Origin: Clostridiaceae bacterium JG1575
Lineage (GTDB): Bacteria > Bacillota > Clostridia > Clostridiales > Clostridiaceae
Reading direction: 5' to 3'
NCBI GenBank assembly: GCA_002838815.1
Contig: LQGW01000050.1
Coordinates: 1-47,305, forward strand
DNA length: 47,305 nt
Both the position numbers and the translations under genes were made by a program. The notes beneath the pieces were generated by a model, which saw only the letters and a program-made list of their open reading frames with translations, had not been told where the DNA came from and made no database searches. This document shows positions 35,151-44,049 of the stretch, piece by piece. Every line of letters begins with the position of its first letter. The stretch's first letter is position 1.

Positions 35151-35306
35151 ATGATTAAAAACTTGGTAAACTTGTTCACTGGAAAAAATGGTGCAATGGA
35201 CGATGCTCGCATTCGCGAAATCAACCGCATGGAAATGGAACTTGAAAAATCGGAAATCGAGCGGGAACTCTCCTTCCTCACCGACCGCATGATTCACAGA
35301 ATCTAA
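35151..35306 (+). CDS. Small conserved-looking hypothetical protein
   Basis: A 51-residue protein. A hydrophobic start (MIKNLVNLF) is followed by a strongly amphipathic, Glu/Arg-rich helix (NRMEMELEKSEIERELSFL). ATG 35151 is chosen because GAGGTGAT lies five bases upstream; a longer frame from 35118 lacks such a site. It could be an amphipathic peptide binding a membrane or a partner protein. I recognise no family. Confidence 0.5.
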   Translation: MIKNLVNLFTGKNGAMDDARIREINRMEMELEKSEIERELSFLTDRMIHRI

Positions 35307-35429
35307 CCCAATACGATCCTTTTCGAAACTTTAGAATACAGAAGCTCTCTTCCTAGGAGAGACGCTCTTTTGAAAGAAAGAGATCCTTGAACTCTCCCCC
35401 TTAAATGAGTTCATAATGAGTTGGTAGTG

Positions 35430-35470
35430 CACAGGCAACGTATGATCAGGCGTTGCCTGTGTCGTTTTTT
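35430..35470 (+). terminator. Terminator
   Basis: A perfect 11-bp stem (35430-35440 with 35451-35461) with a ten-base loop is followed by TCGTTTTTT. It ends the small gene's transcript. Confidence 0.85.
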
Positions 35471-35525
35471 GGGTGAAATGGTCATGAATTTCTAATGTTC
35501 TTTTCATGAGGCGGTTTCAAAGCGT

Positions 35526-35534
35526 TGGTATAAT
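35526..35534 (+). promoter_or_regulatory. Extended -10 promoter
   Basis: TGGTATAAT, identical to the motif at 31886, lies about 45 bases before the DUF3867-like gene. Confidence 0.55.
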
Positions 35535-35577
35535 GAAAGGGAAGAATTAAAAAACAACAAAAGAGGAGGGGATTTTC

Positions 35578-36105
35578 ATGAGTGATGTCATCGACATTAA
35601 CGAATTTAAAAAGCGGGTTCGCGATAAAGAAGTGGATCAACTCGAAGAGTATGTTTACTCGTTATATTATGAGGTCGCGCAAGGCAAGATGACCCTGGCC
35701 CAGATGAATCGTGAAATACTCGCATACAATAAAGAACACGATATCTCCCAAGAGAAATTCATGGAGTTGCAGAAAAAATTGGTGGAACGCTACGGCTATG
35801 ACCCCGATGAATTGGAGAAACAGCTGTTGGGGGCGGCGGGCCCATTGAATCTACCTCAAAACAACCTTTTGGGAAAATACGGCGCCTCCATTGAAGAGCA
35901 GGCGGGCTATCGCAAGGTAATCCGCAATGCGACCAACCAGGTGGTGATTTTTTGCTTGGGGCAAAACATTGTGCTGTTATCGGAAAACACCGTGGATTTA
36001 TCGGATTCCGAGCTCAATGAGTTTTTGGTGTCCTATAAGCGCCAGCTGGGCGAGAAGCCCTTGCAGGTGGAATTGGCCGAAGGAATTCGACGGTTTCAGT
36101 ACTAA
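35578..36105 (+). CDS. DUF3867-like conserved protein
   Basis: A 175-residue cytoplasmic protein. The N-terminal half is helical and closely follows the DUF3867 pattern of clostridia: DVIDINEFKKRVRDKEVD, EEYVYSLYYEVAQGK, then HDISQEKFMELQKKL and ERYGYDPDELE. The C-terminal half is strand-rich and ends with DLSDSELNEFLVSYK. Function is unknown. GAGGAGGGG precedes the ATG and a terminator follows, so it is a single-gene unit. The family match is from memory of the consensus. Confidence 0.7.
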   Translation: MSDVIDINEFKKRVRDKEVDQLEEYVYSLYYEVAQGKMTLAQMNREILAYNKEHDISQEKFMELQKKLVERYGYDPDELEKQLLGAAGPLNLPQNNLLGKYGASIEEQAGYRKVIRNATNQVVIFCLGQNIVLLSENTVDLSDSELNEFLVSYKRQLGEKPLQVELAEGIRRFQY

Positions 36106-36150
36106 CAAACAAAAAAAGGCGCTTTTACGCCCAAAGACAATACAAGAAGA

Positions 36151-36199
36151 GCACCCGAAGCCTTCGCCCGTTTGGGGGAATGCTTCGGGTGCTGTTTTT
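36151..36199. terminator. Bidirectional terminator
   Basis: A perfect 11-bp stem (36151-36161 with 36182-36192) is followed by TGTTTTT on the plus strand. On the minus strand it overlaps the end of the acylphosphatase gene. Confidence 0.8.
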
Positions 36200-36476
36200 A
36201 AAAGCTAGCGCGCACTTCAAAGGTTTTTTCTTCGGGATGGGGCGACAAGGTCTTTTGTTCCAGAGAGCGAACCTTGGCAAAGGGAGCATCGTTTCGAACC
36301 GCCTGGGTGAAAAGGTCCAAGAAGCCTTCATCTCCCTGGGCTTCGATGAGCACCGAGCCGTCGGGTGCATTTTGTACAAAGCCCGTGATTTGGTAGCGCT
36401 GAGCCATTTTTCGCACCTGATAGCGGAATCCAACGCCTTGGACCCGGCCTCTCGCACGTAGGGAACGGCGGATCAT
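36198..36476 (-). CDS. acyP: Acylphosphatase
   Basis: A 92-residue enzyme that hydrolyses acyl phosphates. The signature RGRVQGVGFRYQV (about residues 9-21) contains the phosphate-binding loop and catalytic Arg. ITGFVQNAPDGSVLIEAQG (about 30-48) contains the catalytic Asn. The C-terminus ends in FEVRASF, close to the family norm. Its ATG overlaps the stop of the upstream exonuclease-like gene by 4 bases, so both are read from one transcript. Confidence 0.93.
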   Translation of the reverse strand: MIRRSLRARGRVQGVGFRYQVRKMAQRYQITGFVQNAPDGSVLIEAQGDEGFLDLFTQAVRNDAPFAKVRSLEQKTLSPHPEEKTFEVRASF

Positions 36477-37480
36477 AGGAACGGCACCTCTTCGCTCGTT
36501 GACTCGAAAGAGGCAGGGCCCGAATCGTGAATGGCGTAGCCTTCTTCATCCAAAGGAGTGAAGGGTCCAATGTAATGGGTTTGGGGCTCGAGATCTGCAG
36601 GGGCGGTCACTTTGTAAGCATAGGCCGCTTCCCCCTCCCGCCAAAGTTCTTGGGAGGACTCGCTGGGGGAGGCCTCCATGACCTTTTGGCCGGGCTGAAT
36701 TGGTAATAGATCTGAGGTTTTTGCCCAAGGCTCCCGAGTGAGGGTGGTTTTGTAGTCTTGGGTGCGCAGATAGTCCAAGTAGATGGCGGCTGTGATCTTT
36801 GCCCCATAGACGGGATCTTCTTCATCCACCTCGAAGCGATAAAAGTCATTCATGGCCTCAATGTCGAATTCTTTTTGCTTTGGGTAGAGCATGCGGGCCA
36901 AGTCCTCGGTATCGATGGCATCCATTAAAAAGGGCCAATGATGGAGGTCGCTAAACCAGGTGTGCGCGTACATTTTTTCATGCACGATCAAGGGAAAGTC
37001 CTTGGTGTAGGTTTTTAAAAAGCGGAAAGCATCCTCTAAGGGCAACCGGATGCCTCTTTTTTTATCCCCTTCTTGCAAGAGGGGAAGGAAGAGTCCATCG
37101 GTGAGCACTCCCTGCTCATAACGCACGGCTTGAAGCGAGAGGACTTTGGATTCATAGGGATCCGCTCCGTCATGATCCACATAAAGGGCGATAAAGCGCG
37201 GATACAGAGCATACTTCATAGGCACCTCTTTTCCCTTGGCTTTGGGGTTGAAGAGGGGGCGCTCCATGATCATGGTCCGATAGCTGTTGCGGTGTTGCAT
37301 GGTCAATAGTTTAAACACATCAAAGAAGACCACGATGAGTAGGGCGGCAAAAAGCAACCGAACCGCAAGCGCGGTGATGGCGGATGATTGGTTGGCATTG
37401 ACGGCAAGCAGCCAGATGATGCCGCCAAAGAGCACCAAGAAGCTAAAAATGTATTTCTTTTTTAATAGTTTCATACCCAT
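36473..37480 (-). CDS. Membrane-anchored exonuclease-like protein without catalytic residues
   Basis: A 335-residue protein with two N-terminal transmembrane helices (about 8-27 and 36-58). A soluble domain at about 92-240 follows the DnaQ-type 3'-5' exonuclease pattern: RFIALYVDHDGADPYESKVL, then PLIVHEKMY, then DTEDLARMLYPKQ. The acidic ligands are not kept: the D-x-E of motif I has become Y-x-D, the Asp of motif II is absent, and the His/Asp of motif III are replaced. The C-terminal 90 residues have no recognisable domain. It would be a binding rather than cutting protein. The assignment is by eye and needs a profile search. AAGGAGG and a TATAAT (37501-37506) precede it. Confidence 0.6.
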   Translation of the reverse strand: MGMKLLKKKYIFSFLVLFGGIIWLLAVNANQSSAITALAVRLLFAALLIVVFFDVFKLLTMQHRNSYRTMIMERPLFNPKAKGKEVPMKYALYPRFIALYVDHDGADPYESKVLSLQAVRYEQGVLTDGLFLPLLQEGDKKRGIRLPLEDAFRFLKTYTKDFPLIVHEKMYAHTWFSDLHHWPFLMDAIDTEDLARMLYPKQKEFDIEAMNDFYRFEVDEEDPVYGAKITAAIYLDYLRTQDYKTTLTREPWAKTSDLLPIQPGQKVMEASPSESSQELWREGEAAYAYKVTAPADLEPQTHYIGPFTPLDEEGYAIHDSGPASFESTSEEVPFL

Positions 37481-37541
37481 AATGCAAGCCTCCTTTTGCC
37501 ATTATACTAAAAATCCAGGTAAGAGGCTATGAAGGGAGGAA

Positions 37542-37900
37542 GTGGGATCGGGTCAACGTACGGTCGGTTCAGATATCGAGGGGGCCCGAAACCTGGGCAG
37601 CAGCAGTAGCCTGTTGGATCGTTGGCGTCATAAGGATGCGGCCGAAGGCGACAAGCCCCGGTTTGCCATCCTAGAGGCGGAGAACAAAGCGCTGAGACTG
37701 AAAAATGCAGAGCAGGTCCTTGAGATTGACCTGCTAAAAAAAGCCAGCGCCTACTTTGTAAGTCTCCACAAGGGATCTACGCGTTCATTCAAGCGCATAC
37801 AGAACATGGCGTGGCAAGGGGGACGTCCTTTTTTGTGGGGTCCAGCAGCGGCTAAGTCAAATCCATATTTGTGTGTAAAATCGACACTGGTCTACTAAAC
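37542..37900 (+). pseudogene. IS3-family transposase remnant (OrfA/OrfB)
   Basis: The open frame encodes an OrfA-like leucine-zipper part (LLDRWRHKDAAEG, ILEAENKALRLKNAEQ, LLKKASAYF). Just after it, a different frame reads YAFIQAHTEHG, the start of an IS3 OrfB. The helix-turn-helix start and the whole DDE domain are missing. It is a degraded fragment lying between the exonuclease-like gene and the pbp operon. From 37900 to 38194 no gene is seen, and no clear promoter could be fixed. Confidence 0.7.
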
Positions 37901-38194
37901 AGCACTTGAGTTGGTCGAACCGGCAGCAGGAACAGGTTGGAGGAGAAGTGGGGTGGGCCTTTTTGCTAGGCTGATTCTTGGAAGTGTTTCCCCATGGCGC
38001 GCCCCAGGCCCTTTTGGGCGTCGGATGCCGCCAGATCCACTCTCTTTTAAAGACTCAATCGCTAGAGTCTTCACCTTGTAAGAATATAAGCTTGTTTTTT
38101 GTTGTACAATGGAAGCTGAGATGGTTTTGGGAGCTTTAAGGACTCAAAACCCCAGTTGCCGGGGAAGGTCCCGGTGAACGAGGGAGGAATCACG

Positions 38195-41100
38195 ATGAAT
38201 TCAGAAAATCAAAAGCCCAAGCGGCGCATTTTCAATCGATATACGGCGTTGGGTCTTTGTTTGGTGCTGGTGATGGGACTCATCACGAAAACCCTCTTTG
38301 ACATGCAGATTGTCAAAGGAGAGGAATATCAAAACAAAGCGGATGCCTATTCTGTGCGGGATATGTCGGATCCTGCGCCCAGGGGCGAGATCCTAGACCG
38401 CAATGGGGCGGTTTTGGCCACCAATTTGATGTCTTATGACGTGATCTACAATGAAACCAGAGAGTCTTCGCTTGAATTTTACAGCACCATGAAGGAGTTT
38501 TTACGCCTCTTGGATCAAACCAAGGAGCCGCTTCATGATGTCTTTGAAATCAAAGCGGAGCCGGACTTTGCCTTTGATTTTCATACGACCAACCGGGACG
38601 CCATGCGTTTTCGGGAACTACGCTTCAAAAAAGATCGCAACATGGACGAATGGATTTTGGCCCAGGGCTATGGCAAAACCATTGGAAAATCACAGATCAA
38701 GGATTTGAGCGATGCGCAGTCTAAGGAATTGGACGCCATGCTCATGGCGGTCAGCGCCAAAGAAACCTTTGAATACCTTGTGCGCTACCATGGGCTCTAC
38801 CGCATGCTGAGGCTTCCCAAGGAGCAGCAGGAGGAGCTTTTGAAAAAAAACGATGCGCAGCTCACCCAGGCCATCTTGAACACCGTTCCCTTGAAGGAAC
38901 TTAGGCGCTATCTTTTGGTCCGCGACCAGGTGCGCATGAAGGTTTACCAATCCAACAAAGCGGTGACCCTCGCCAAAAACCTCAATAAAAAAAGCGCCTT
39001 TGTCTTCATGCAGCGTTCCAATTTGCTCTCGGGGATTGATGTGCAGTTAAATCCCACGCGGATCTACCCCTATGGTCCCTTGGGATCCCATGCACTGGGC
39101 TATTTGTCCACCATCAGCGAAGGCAGTCGAGAACGCTATGAATCTCGGGGCTACGATGTCAATCAGGACATGGTGGGGGTTTACGGTATTGAAGAAGCCT
39201 TTGAGCAGGAACTGCGAGGCACCAAGGGGGTGTCTACGGTGAAAGTGGACCTCCAGGGCCGCACGGTCAATGAGCTTTTTAAGCTGGAGGGCTATCCGGG
39301 CTCCAGCGTACAGCTGACGTTGGATAAGGATTTGCAGTACACTGCCGAGCAAGCGCTTTCTGCGACGCTGGAAAACCTTCGAACGAACTTTGTGAATCAT
39401 CGCCAAGGAAAATCCCACAATGCGACCCGGGGCGCGGTGGTGGTGCTGGACGTCAAGACGGGCAAAGTGCTCGCCATGGCCTCCAATCCCTCCTTCGACC
39501 CCAACGTCTTCATAACCCCTGGCGCGCTGACGCAGGATCTGTACCGTCGATATTTTGATCCGGATTTGGAGGCCTTTGGCAAGGATCTGATTGCCCGCTT
39601 GGGAATTGCGAATAAGACGGTGGACGACCTCTTCCCCAAAAACAAAAAAGGAATTCGTCAGGATTTTTACGACAACTATCCCAAGCCCTTTTTTAACTAT
39701 GCCACCCAGGGGCTTTCGGCGGTGGGCTCGAGCTATAAGCCGTTTACAGCCCTTGCGGCTTTGGAAGCAGGGGTTTTGGATCCGAACACCATCATCGACG
39801 ACAAGGGCATTTTCCAAAAGCCGGAGCTGCCCAACTATTCCGCCACCAACAACAATAAAGTAGTGATGGGGCCGTTGAATTTTAACCGAGCTTTGACGCG
39901 CTCCTCCAACGTTTTTTTCCTGGAAACCGCCTGGCGCCTCTACAACAAAGAAGGTCTGGATTCCTTGGCGCATACGGCCTGGAAATTCGGTCTGGGCCAT
40001 GATCCCAAGGAAGGGATTCATTCCACTACGGGCATCGAGATCAACGAAAATATCTTTGGCAATGTCTTTAACTATGAATCTCGTAAACGCCTCATCGGGA
40101 TCGGCGCCTACGCCGACATGGCGGCGCTTTTGCGCAGTGGGGTGGGCCGGGACGGGAAGAAGTTCCAACCGCTGGAAATATCTTTGCAGGATTCCGATTC
40201 TGAAAAGGTCAAGGCCTTGAAACTGGAAATGGATGAGCGCTTGCGTAAGTTCTGGACCGAAATGCCCGCCAAGGATTCTAGAACTCTCGATGAGAAATTT
40301 AACGCCATTCGGGACATTGTGGATTATAGCCTCGATGCCATTATGGATACCTATCCCAAGGAGGCGCGCAAAAACCTGCCGGATTCCTCCTACCTAGCCG
40401 ATCAGGTAGCGGCCATGCTCCTCTACGATCGGGGCGGAGAACTCAATTCCCCCGTCAACATTCTAAACGCCGCCTTAGGACAAGGGGATACGGAGCTGTC
40501 CCTTCTTCAGATGGCCAATGCCGCAGCGACGCTGGCCAACGGAGGCATCCGTTACCGCACGAGTTTGGTGGATCGCATCATCAACCCAGAAGGGCAGGTG
40601 GCCAAGGTCATCGAGCCTGAAATTTTGGGCAAGGTGGATTTGAAGCCCGAGCATTTGGCCCAGGTCAAGGAAGCCATGATCAACGTCAACAACAACGACG
40701 AAGGCACCGGATTTAGCTACATGGAGGGCTTTCCCATACAAACCGCCGGCAAAACGGGAACGGCTCAGTATCAGATGACCTCCACCGACAGCGACAACGT
40801 CGGCCGGCATCAATACGGAACCTATATTACCTACGCGCCGGCCAACGACCCTCAAATTGCCATTGCCGTCATCGGTTATGACGTGGTCTATGGATCCTAT
40901 ATGATTCCCGTCGCTCGTGCCATTTATGAAAAATACTTTGAGAAGGAAATTGCCCGAGATTTTCCCGATTATCGTCCATCCTTTGATTTTCAGCTCAAGC
41001 CGGTGCTGAACGTCGAGCCTTCGCTATTGAAGCTGAAGAACCCCACGAAGGAACTGACGGCCCCCGTGATGCCCAATTACGTTCCCGGACGACCCATTCC

Positions 41101-41209
41101 ACCCTCCATGCGACAGCCCATCAACACGGTGCCCTCAGGCGCTCCAGGGCCGACCAGCAAAAAGGATCCGGACGCCCCCAAGGAGCCCCCGGTGGAAGCC
41201 CATGACTGA
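38195..41209 (+). CDS. Class B penicillin-binding protein (PBP2/FtsI type)
   Basis: A 1004-residue transpeptidase that cross-links peptidoglycan. A short cytoplasmic basic N-terminus and one membrane helix (about 15-35) precede the dimerisation domain (RGEILDRNG near residue 65) and the transpeptidase domain. Active-site motifs are complete: SSYK with nucleophile Ser512, SSN at 570-572, and KTG at 853-855. It is longer than the usual 650-750 residues because of helical insertions at about 95-240 and 600-720, and it ends in a Pro-rich tail. The ATG follows GGGAGGAA; an upstream in-frame start at 38156 lacks a site. The stop overlaps the Ndh2-like gene by 8 bases, making it the first gene of the operon. 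Confidence 0.92.
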   Translation: MNSENQKPKRRIFNRYTALGLCLVLVMGLITKTLFDMQIVKGEEYQNKADAYSVRDMSDPAPRGEILDRNGAVLATNLMSYDVIYNETRESSLEFYSTMKEFLRLLDQTKEPLHDVFEIKAEPDFAFDFHTTNRDAMRFRELRFKKDRNMDEWILAQGYGKTIGKSQIKDLSDAQSKELDAMLMAVSAKETFEYLVRYHGLYRMLRLPKEQQEELLKKNDAQLTQAILNTVPLKELRRYLLVRDQVRMKVYQSNKAVTLAKNLNKKSAFVFMQRSNLLSGIDVQLNPTRIYPYGPLGSHALGYLSTISEGSRERYESRGYDVNQDMVGVYGIEEAFEQELRGTKGVSTVKVDLQGRTVNELFKLEGYPGSSVQLTLDKDLQYTAEQALSATLENLRTNFVNHRQGKSHNATRGAVVVLDVKTGKVLAMASNPSFDPNVFITPGALTQDLYRRYFDPDLEAFGKDLIARLGIANKTVDDLFPKNKKGIRQDFYDNYPKPFFNYATQGLSAVGSSYKPFTALAALEAGVLDPNTIIDDKGIFQKPELPNYSATNNNKVVMGPLNFNRALTRSSNVFFLETAWRLYNKEGLDSLAHTAWKFGLGHDPKEGIHSTTGIEINENIFGNVFNYESRKRLIGIGAYADMAALLRSGVGRDGKKFQPLEISLQDSDSEKVKALKLEMDERLRKFWTEMPAKDSRTLDEKFNAIRDIVDYSLDAIMDTYPKEARKNLPDSSYLADQVAAMLLYDRGGELNSPVNILNAALGQGDTELSLLQMANAAATLANGGIRYRTSLVDRIINPEGQVAKVIEPEILGKVDLKPEHLAQVKEAMINVNNNDEGTGFSYMEGFPIQTAGKTGTAQYQMTSTDSDNVGRHQYGTYITYAPANDPQIAIAVIGYDVVYGSYMIPVARAIYEKYFEKEIARDFPDYRPSFDFQLKPVLNVEPSLLKLKNPTKELTAPVMPNYVPGRPIPPSMRQPINTVPSGAPGPTSKKDPDAPKEPPVEAHD

Positions 41210-43082
41210 TCCCCACAACACGATAGGGAAAAAAGAGCAGCCACAAAAGGACTGCTCCTTTTTCCCCGAAGGAACTGAGAACCTTTCTCAAAGGGAAGAC
41301 GCTGGGCCGCGCATTATTGTAGTGGGTGGCGGGTATGCAGGATGGCGCGCCGCCAAGCGCCTCGCTCAAAAAGTCCAAGGGCCGGTCCGCATCACGCTGA
41401 TGGATGAATCCGAGCAACTTTTTATGAAAACCCAGCTGGTGGAGGTGGCCTCGGGCTCGTTGCCTTTGGGGGCAATCGCTCTGACGCGTCGGGAACTAAG
41501 CGAGCCTCAGGAGATCTTTTTTTTGCAAGACCGCTTAGAACGAGTGGATTTAGAAAAACAGCTCCTCCACGGGCGGCAACAAAGCTATGCCTACGATTAT
41601 TTGATCTTGGCTTTGGGCAGCGGGCCGGTGGTGCCCCCTGGGCTAAACCTTCGTTCCGTTGCCTTTTTCCCCATGGAGCCCAAATCGGCTCAGGAGGCTG
41701 GACTGCGTCTTAGAGCCATGAAGGAAGGGCAAATTACCATCTGTGGTGGCGGCGCAGTGGGAGTGGAACTTGCCTTGGAGGTCGCCGCGCGGTACCCCAA
41801 GCTGCGGGTTCGCCTAGTTACCCGCGGCGATGGGATTTTGCTGGAATACTCCGAGCGGGTTCGAAGATCCGCCATGAAGGAATTCAAAAAACGAAACGTG
41901 GCGCTCTATGTTGGTCATACCGTCACACAACTCGTGGCGGGCGGCCTGAGCGCAACGGGCCCCGACGGAGCCTGCTGCTTTTCCTCGGACCTGACTTTTT
42001 GGGCGGTAGGGGGAGCACCAGAGCACTCCGTAGAAGGGCTCTGGCGTGCCGCGGACGGTCGCTTTTTAGTAGATGATACCCTTCGGATGGGGCCCAATGG
42101 GACGGTGTTTTGCATCGGAGATTGCGCCTTTGGCAGTGAGGGATCCGTTCCGTCCGCCCACCATATGGCGGATGTTTGCGCTGACAATGTGCTATTGATG
42201 ATGGAAGGCAAGCCATTAAAGACCCATCACCCCCAAAAATCAATCAAGCTGTTGTCCCTGGGGCCGCATCAAGGAGCCGTTCAGGGCCCCATCCTTCTCT
42301 TTGGCTGGCCGGCCCGAGCCTTGAAGAGCTTGGTGGAGTGGCTTCATCTGTTGCTGGTGGGGGGATGGGTTGCGGCCCTGCGTTCCTTTTTGGCGCAGTG
42401 GGGCACCCCGGGGCGTCGCAATCTTTTCGGACCTCTTTTTTCCACGAGGGGGCCGCTTTTGTGGCTGTTGCCGCTGCGCTTTGCCGTGGGGTTTTTATGG
42501 GCCAAGGAAGGACTCTCGAAAATTGTGGGCCCCTCGGTGTGGGCCGCTGCGCAATCTCCCTTGGATCTTTTGACCCTGGGCCCAGACTCTTGGCTTCGTC
42601 CGGGAACCCTTCATATGCCTTTTTCTTGGCTCCAGGGAGCAGACCTTCAAACCTCTGCCACCCTGGGCTCCGCCAATGGACCGGTGTTGACGTCGTTGCC
42701 TGGATGGTATGAAGCCCTCATGCGTACCCTCATGCCTACTCCGGGCGTTGCCCAGTTCTTCCAAAGTCTTTTGGGGCTTACCGAGGGGACGGTGGGTGTT
42801 TTGCTCCTTTTGGGCCTTTTCACCTGGATGGCTTCCCTCGTCAGCGCCGCGATGACGGTGAACTTTATATTGGCGGGCGTTGCCGGCACGGGCGTACTGT
42901 GGCTGATTCCGGCATCCTTGGCCCTTATGGCGGGATCGGGGAACCTTTTGGGCTTGGACGGGCTGCGCCATCGACGCTTTCTTAAGAAGGTTCTCGAGCC
43001 GCTTCAAGAGCCCCCAATCCTTCCTCAATCTGCGCCCCGCCCCAGAGCCTCACAACAAGATCCCCCTGCAGCGACCCCTTAA
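41202..43082 (+). CDS. ndh2: Type II NADH dehydrogenase fused to a DoxX-like membrane domain
   Basis: A 626-residue flavoprotein. Two Rossmann motifs are visible: IIVVGGGYAGWRAAKRL (FAD, about residue 38) and ICGGGAVGVELALE (NADH, about 180). CIGDCAFG (about 305) completes the FAD site. From about 380 to 600 there are several hydrophobic helices resembling a DoxX-type four-helix domain (FAVGFLWAKEGLSKI, LLLLGLFTWMASLVSAAMTV). Ordinary NDH-2 enzymes lack this. The Ndh2 of the Listeria extracellular electron transfer locus has a similar membrane tail and feeds NADH electrons to a dedicated quinone. An unusual extension of about 35 residues precedes the FAD fold. Confidence 0.85.
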   Translation: MTDPHNTIGKKEQPQKDCSFFPEGTENLSQREDAGPRIIVVGGGYAGWRAAKRLAQKVQGPVRITLMDESEQLFMKTQLVEVASGSLPLGAIALTRRELSEPQEIFFLQDRLERVDLEKQLLHGRQQSYAYDYLILALGSGPVVPPGLNLRSVAFFPMEPKSAQEAGLRLRAMKEGQITICGGGAVGVELALEVAARYPKLRVRLVTRGDGILLEYSERVRRSAMKEFKKRNVALYVGHTVTQLVAGGLSATGPDGACCFSSDLTFWAVGGAPEHSVEGLWRAADGRFLVDDTLRMGPNGTVFCIGDCAFGSEGSVPSAHHMADVCADNVLLMMEGKPLKTHHPQKSIKLLSLGPHQGAVQGPILLFGWPARALKSLVEWLHLLLVGGWVAALRSFLAQWGTPGRRNLFGPLFSTRGPLLWLLPLRFAVGFLWAKEGLSKIVGPSVWAAAQSPLDLLTLGPDSWLRPGTLHMPFSWLQGADLQTSATLGSANGPVLTSLPGWYEALMRTLMPTPGVAQFFQSLLGLTEGTVGVLLLLGLFTWMASLVSAAMTVNFILAGVAGTGVLWLIPASLALMAGSGNLLGLDGLRHRRFLKKVLEPLQEPPILPQSAPRPRASQQDPPAATP

Positions 43083-43102
43083 GAATACGAAAGGATCGAA
43101 TC

Positions 43103-43513
43103 GTGAAATACCTTAAAATGAAATGGCTGGACGTGGTGCTCATCGCGCTCTTGGTCTTGGCCTCCTTTATTCCCAATGCCGTATTTGCCTATCAGACCAT
43201 GCGCGCTCCGGCGGCCCCTAAAGAGAAAAAAGTAGCCGTGATCCGCGTGGACGCCAAAGAGGTCCGGCGCATTGAACTCACCGGCAACACCAAAACCTAT
43301 GATGTTCCCATTGCCACATCGGCGGGAGAAAACGTCCTCCGGGTGGAGCGGGAGACGGTGAAGATGATTCGGGCGGACTGTCCCGATCAAGTCTGCGTGA
43401 CCTCCTTTCCCACCATCTCCCAAAAGGGGGAGCAAATCATCTGCCTGCCCCATAAGCTCATTGTGGAAATTGAGGGCGGCTCATCCGGGGAAGGAGATCT
43501 GAACGCACATTGA
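43103..43513 (+). CDS. eetA: NusG domain II membrane protein, EetA-like
   Basis: A 136-residue protein with an N-terminal membrane helix (about 9-30, VVLIALLVLASFIPNAVFAY) and an external NusG-II beta domain. It carries DCPDQVC and ICLPHKLIVEIEG, both typical of this family. Such proteins are EetA in the Listeria/Lactobacillus electron transfer locus, required for electron passage but with unknown chemistry. The start is GTG 43103, seven bases after AAAGGAT, 20 bases downstream of ndh2. The stop overlaps the next start as TTGA. Confidence 0.85.
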   Translation: MKYLKMKWLDVVLIALLVLASFIPNAVFAYQTMRAPAAPKEKKVAVIRVDAKEVRRIELTGNTKTYDVPIATSAGENVLRVERETVKMIRADCPDQVCVTSFPTISQKGEQIICLPHKLIVEIEGGSSGEGDLNAH

Positions 43514-44049
43514 AGAAGAAAAATCGAAACATCTATCGCATGATCTACATCGCTTTATTGGTCGCTCAAGCCATGGTGGTGTTTAAATTGGAGGAATTGA
43601 TTCCGGTGCCCTTTCCGGCGGTTCCGGGAGCAAAGCTTGGCTTGGCCAATATCTTTACCTTGGTGTCCTTATACACCCTCGATCCCTTCTCGACCTTTGT
43701 GGTGGTGGCGCTGCGCAGCATTCTCTCCATGGTTATCGGCAGCAACCCCGCGGCATTTCTTTATTCCATCTCTGGCGTCGTCTTGGCCTTTTTATTCATG
43801 TGGGGCTTAAAGAGCACCCTTGGCGATCGGCTCTCACGCATCGGCATTTCAGTGGCGGGGGCCTTTGCCCATAATTTGGGCCAGCTTTTGGCAGCGGCAA
43901 TTTTGGTGTCGGCTCCAAGAATTCTTGTTTGGTTGCCCGCCTTGACCCTTTTGGCGATCCCCACAGGCTTTTTTGTCGGGGTTACAGCCAACTTTATGCT
44001 GGAGCATCTTTCTCGAATGAACATCATGAAGGAGTTGAAAAGGGGATGA
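43510..44049 (+). CDS. eetB: Gx-family membrane protein, EetB-like
   Basis: A 179-residue membrane protein with about five helices, often annotated as Gx transporter or heptaprenyl diphosphate synthase component I. Family features include FKLEELIPVPFPAVPGAKLG near residue 21, TLVSLYTLDPF, and the later AHNLGQLLAA. In Listeria this is EetB, needed for flavin-based extracellular electron transfer. TTG 43510 overlaps the eetA stop, and an AAGGAG lies about 13 bases upstream. The stop overlaps the next start as ATGA. Confidence 0.85.
   Translation: MKKKNRNIYRMIYIALLVAQAMVVFKLEELIPVPFPAVPGAKLGLANIFTLVSLYTLDPFSTFVVVALRSILSMVIGSNPAAFLYSISGVVLAFLFMWGLKSTLGDRLSRIGISVAGAFAHNLGQLLAAAILVSAPRILVWLPALTLLAIPTGFFVGVTANFMLEHLSRMNIMKELKRG

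Noticed and set aside
38110-38194. Possible riboswitch before the PBP gene
   Set aside because: There is a GC-rich CCCC/GGGG hairpin in the leader, but it matches no riboswitch core that I know.
39047-40168. 373-codon minus-strand open frame inside the PBP gene
   Set aside because: It is antisense to the conserved transpeptidase domain of a clear PBP and has no independent support.
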